Shown: piece by piece, positions 4,457-5,962 of the stretch
Numbering within the stretch: the stretch's first letter is position 1
How the letters are laid out: each line of letters begins with the position of its first letter
NCBI GenBank assembly: GCA_031277075.1
Contig: JAISLV010000058.1
Span: 1-5,962 of the forward strand
DNA from: Endomicrobium sp.
GTDB taxonomy: Bacteria > Elusimicrobiota > Endomicrobiia > Endomicrobiales > Endomicrobiaceae
Direction: 5' to 3'
Length of the DNA stretch: 5,962 nt
Notes under the pieces: model-generated
What the model was told of the DNA's origin: nothing
Databases searched by the model: none
What the model saw: only the letters and a program-made list of their open reading frames with translations
Position numbers and translations under genes: made by a program

Positions 4457-5593
4457 ATGATTAAAAAACTTCATTTCTATATAATCAAAGAATTTTTTGC
4501 GGCGTTTGGCTTCGGATTAGCGGTTTTTTCAACGCTTCTTCTTTTAGACCAAATTTTTAATCTCATTGACCTCTTCCTTTCAAAAGGCGTGTCTTTCTTT
4601 CTTGTGTTTAAACTTTTCTTTTTTATTTTACCCAATATTTTAATGCTTGCAATACCTATGGCGGCGCTGTTTGGAGTGTTAATAGCTTACGGCAGGCTTT
4701 CCGAAGACAATGAAATTACGGCTATGAAAGCCAACGGGACGGACTACGCCTCTTTGTCTATGCCTATCGTAATTACAGTATGCGTCGTCTCTTTTTTTCT
4801 TTTATTCTTTAATCATTTATGGTCGCCCAAAATGCACACGAATTTCAGAAATTTATACGAAGAAATTCTTATCAAAAGACCTCTTGTAACTTTTGCGGAA
4901 AAAAGCATTGTAAAACTTGGCGGCTATCAAATATACGCAAACAAAGTCAACAATTCAGACAACAGCCTTTCGGGCGTAAGCATTTACAAATTTGAAGATA
5001 AAAACAAGAAGCCCGCGTCTGACAAAAATTCTCAAAATCCGCAAAAACAAAACGCTTCTTGGAGAATAGCGGCGTCTTCAGCGTCGGTAAAAGTTTATTC
5101 AAACGGCGCAAGCCTTATTTTATACAATGGATATTGGCAGTTTGCAAACCCTTCGGATATTAATAAAATGATACATATGACTTTCCAGTCTTATTCGTTT
5201 TTTATTCCTCTGGGCGAAACGGTCAACGGGCATTCTTCGTCTTTAAGGGAAATGCAGTCGCCTGAACTTTTAAAAACTATAAGGGAATATAGAGAAAAAA
5301 AGTTTCCATATTCGGCTTACGAAATTGAATTTTGGATGCGCTGGATTTTCGCTTTAGCGCCTATTTCTTTTATTTTAATAGCTTTGCCTGTGGGAATAAT
5401 GTCGGGCAAGGGCGGAAAAACTATAGGTTTCGCAATGAGCTTAGGCGTAATTTTGTTTTACTATATGCTTTTAATAATTTCAATGAACCTTGCCGAACGC
5501 GCATATGCCCCGGCGTTTTTAATAATGTGGCTGCCAAACGCCGCCACGACGGGCATAGGGTTATTTTTATGCGTCAAAATGGTTAAGCGATAA
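4457..5593 (+). CDS. lptF: LPS export permease LptF (YjgP/YjgQ family)
   Basis: The 378-residue product has the LptF/LptG layout: three N-terminal membrane segments (about 12-34, 52-78, 101-121), a periplasmic beta-jellyroll domain (about 125-290) and three C-terminal segments (about 295-315, 323-344, 352-374). The family's cytoplasmic signature RLSEDNEITAMKANG (80-94) follows TM2; it is the region that couples to the ATPase LptB. LptF and LptG form the transmembrane part of LptB2FG, which extracts LPS from the inner membrane. The jellyroll carries a polar K/N/Q-rich loop (181-199, DKNKKPASDKNSQNPQKQN) that looks like a lineage-specific insert. The ATG at 4457 is preferred because it gives the family N-terminus MIKKLHFYIIKEF; there is no Shine-Dalgarno before it. 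LptF rather than LptG is assigned by position as the first of the pair, so the two names could be swapped. Confidence 0.9.
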   Translation: MIKKLHFYIIKEFFAAFGFGLAVFSTLLLLDQIFNLIDLFLSKGVSFFLVFKLFFFILPNILMLAIPMAALFGVLIAYGRLSEDNEITAMKANGTDYASLSMPIVITVCVVSFFLLFFNHLWSPKMHTNFRNLYEEILIKRPLVTFAEKSIVKLGGYQIYANKVNNSDNSLSGVSIYKFEDKNKKPASDKNSQNPQKQNASWRIAASSASVKVYSNGASLILYNGYWQFANPSDINKMIHMTFQSYSFFIPLGETVNGHSSSLREMQSPELLKTIREYREKKFPYSAYEIEFWMRWIFALAPISFILIALPVGIMSGKGGKTIGFAMSLGVILFYYMLLIISMNLAERAYAPAFLIMWLPNAATTGIGLFLCVKMVKR

Positions 5594-5644
5594 CCGTTAA
5601 ACGACGGCAAAAACACAATGGGCGTCTCTAAAAATCTATAATGC
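5594..5644 (+). repeat. Repeat-derived spacer between lptF and lptG
   Basis: Directly after the lptF stop, GTTAAACG-ACGGCAAAAA (5596-5613) repeats the loop block at 1540-1560, where three extra bases (TCG) split it. Next, ATGGGCGTCTCTAAAAATC (5618-5636) is a head-block copy, and CTATAATGC (5636-5644) continues its match with the minus-strand copy at 1630-1601. CCGT/ACGG (5594-5597 with 5604-5607) could form a 4-bp hairpin. Two TATAAT hexamers (5637-5642 and 5646-5651) lie before lptG, but no good -35 accompanies either, so a separate lptG promoter is only possible. Confidence 0.6.
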
Positions 5645-5677
5645 TTATAATCGCCGCGCAGACAAGATATTTAATTT

Positions 5678-5962
5678 ATGAAAACATTATACCGCTATAT
5701 CATCAAATCGTTTTTAAAAATATTTTTCTTTACCGCGCTTGCTTTCGGGTTTATTGCGCTGGTTTCGCAGTTGTTTGGGCAGATAAGTTTTTACATGGAA
5801 CATAAAACTCCTTTTTTTGTTATTTGCGCCCACCTTTTTTCTAATTTGCCATGGTGGATGATACAGGTTCTGCCTGTAGCCACGCTTCTTTCTCTTCTGT
5901 TTTCTCTCGGCGAACTTTCAAAAAGGAATGAAATTACGGCAATGAAAGCCGCAGGGGTTAAT
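5678..5962 (+). CDS. lptG: LPS export permease LptG (YjgP/YjgQ family), 5' part
   Basis: Translation from the ATG gives 95 residues running off the window end, starting MKTLYRYIIKSFLKIFFF. A stop codon in frame at 5672-5674 makes this the first usable start. Two membrane segments are visible (about 12-33 and 55-78), followed by the family signature ELSKRNEITAMKAAGVN (79-95), matching lptF residues 80-94. It is therefore a second LptF/LptG-family subunit, expected to pair with LptF in LptB2FG. It lies 84 bases after lptF in the same direction and is probably cotranscribed, unless the TATAAT hexamers in the gap serve as a promoter. No clear Shine-Dalgarno precedes it. The missing C-terminal two thirds prevent a firm choice between LptF and LptG; LptG is assigned by order. 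Confidence 0.85.
   Translation, partial: MKTLYRYIIKSFLKIFFFTALAFGFIALVSQLFGQISFYMEHKTPFFVICAHLFSNLPWWMIQVLPVATLLSLLFSLGELSKRNEITAMKAAGVN

Noticed and set aside
5332..5586. Second plus-strand frame inside lptF
   Set aside because: It overlaps the C-terminal membrane segments of LptF in another frame and has no recognisable features or ribosome site.
4709..5950. 23 of 24 base direct repeat at 4709-4732 and 5927-5950
   Set aside because: Both copies encode the conserved NEITAMKA signature in lptF and lptG. Shared ancestry of the two paralogues and protein constraint explain it.

Overview
This window looks like a piece of chromosome from an A+T-rich diderm (Gram-negative type) bacterium. The diderm inference rests on two adjacent genes for the LPS-export permeases LptF and LptG. 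The mix of A/T-rich sequence with frequent GCG/CGC-type codons, and intergenic gaps filled with 'CCTGAACTTGTTTCAGG'-type palindromes, would fit Elusimicrobiota/Endomicrobium-like genomes. That placement is a recollection-based guess of low confidence; the gene content does not prove a phylum.

Layout. Everything left of about 4260 reads leftward (minus strand): alaS (alanyl-tRNA synthetase, 1627-4257), then a 270-base gap, a gene for a protein with two ACT domains (826-1356), def (peptide deformylase, 330-824, one base after the ACT gene), and the 5' half of a tRNA-Arg(CCG) gene cut by the window start (1-37). To the right, lptF (4457-5593) and the start of a second LptF/LptG-family gene (5678 to window end) read rightward. 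The alaS/lptF gap (4258-4456) is a divergent promoter region. It holds a TTGAGG-N17-TAAAAT promoter for alaS, an extended -10 (TGATATAAT) for lptF, and a terminator-like inverted repeat between the two.

How the genes work together. alaS, def and tRNA-Arg serve translation: charging tRNA-Ala, deformylating nascent N-termini and decoding CGG. The ACT protein is probably an amino-acid-responsive regulator of the GcvR type, but its target is unknown. LptF and LptG form the inner-membrane part of the LptB2FG transporter that extracts LPS for delivery to the outer membrane.

The accessory content is not a gene system but a family of short intergenic repeats. Three gaps (38-329, 1357-1626, 5594-5677) are largely built from shared modules: a head block (GGGCGTCTxTAAAAAyC), a palindrome (CCCTGAACTTGTTTCAGGG type), a tract of 8-bp tandem units (consensus TAGCTGCY), and a GTTAAACG..ACGGCAAAAA block. 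The 1369-1630 gap is bounded by inverted copies of the head block. It therefore looks like a MITE/REP-like composite fitted exactly between the alaS stop codon and the Shine-Dalgarno of the ACT gene. I see no CRISPR array, toxin-antitoxin pair, transposase, prophage gene or defence gene.
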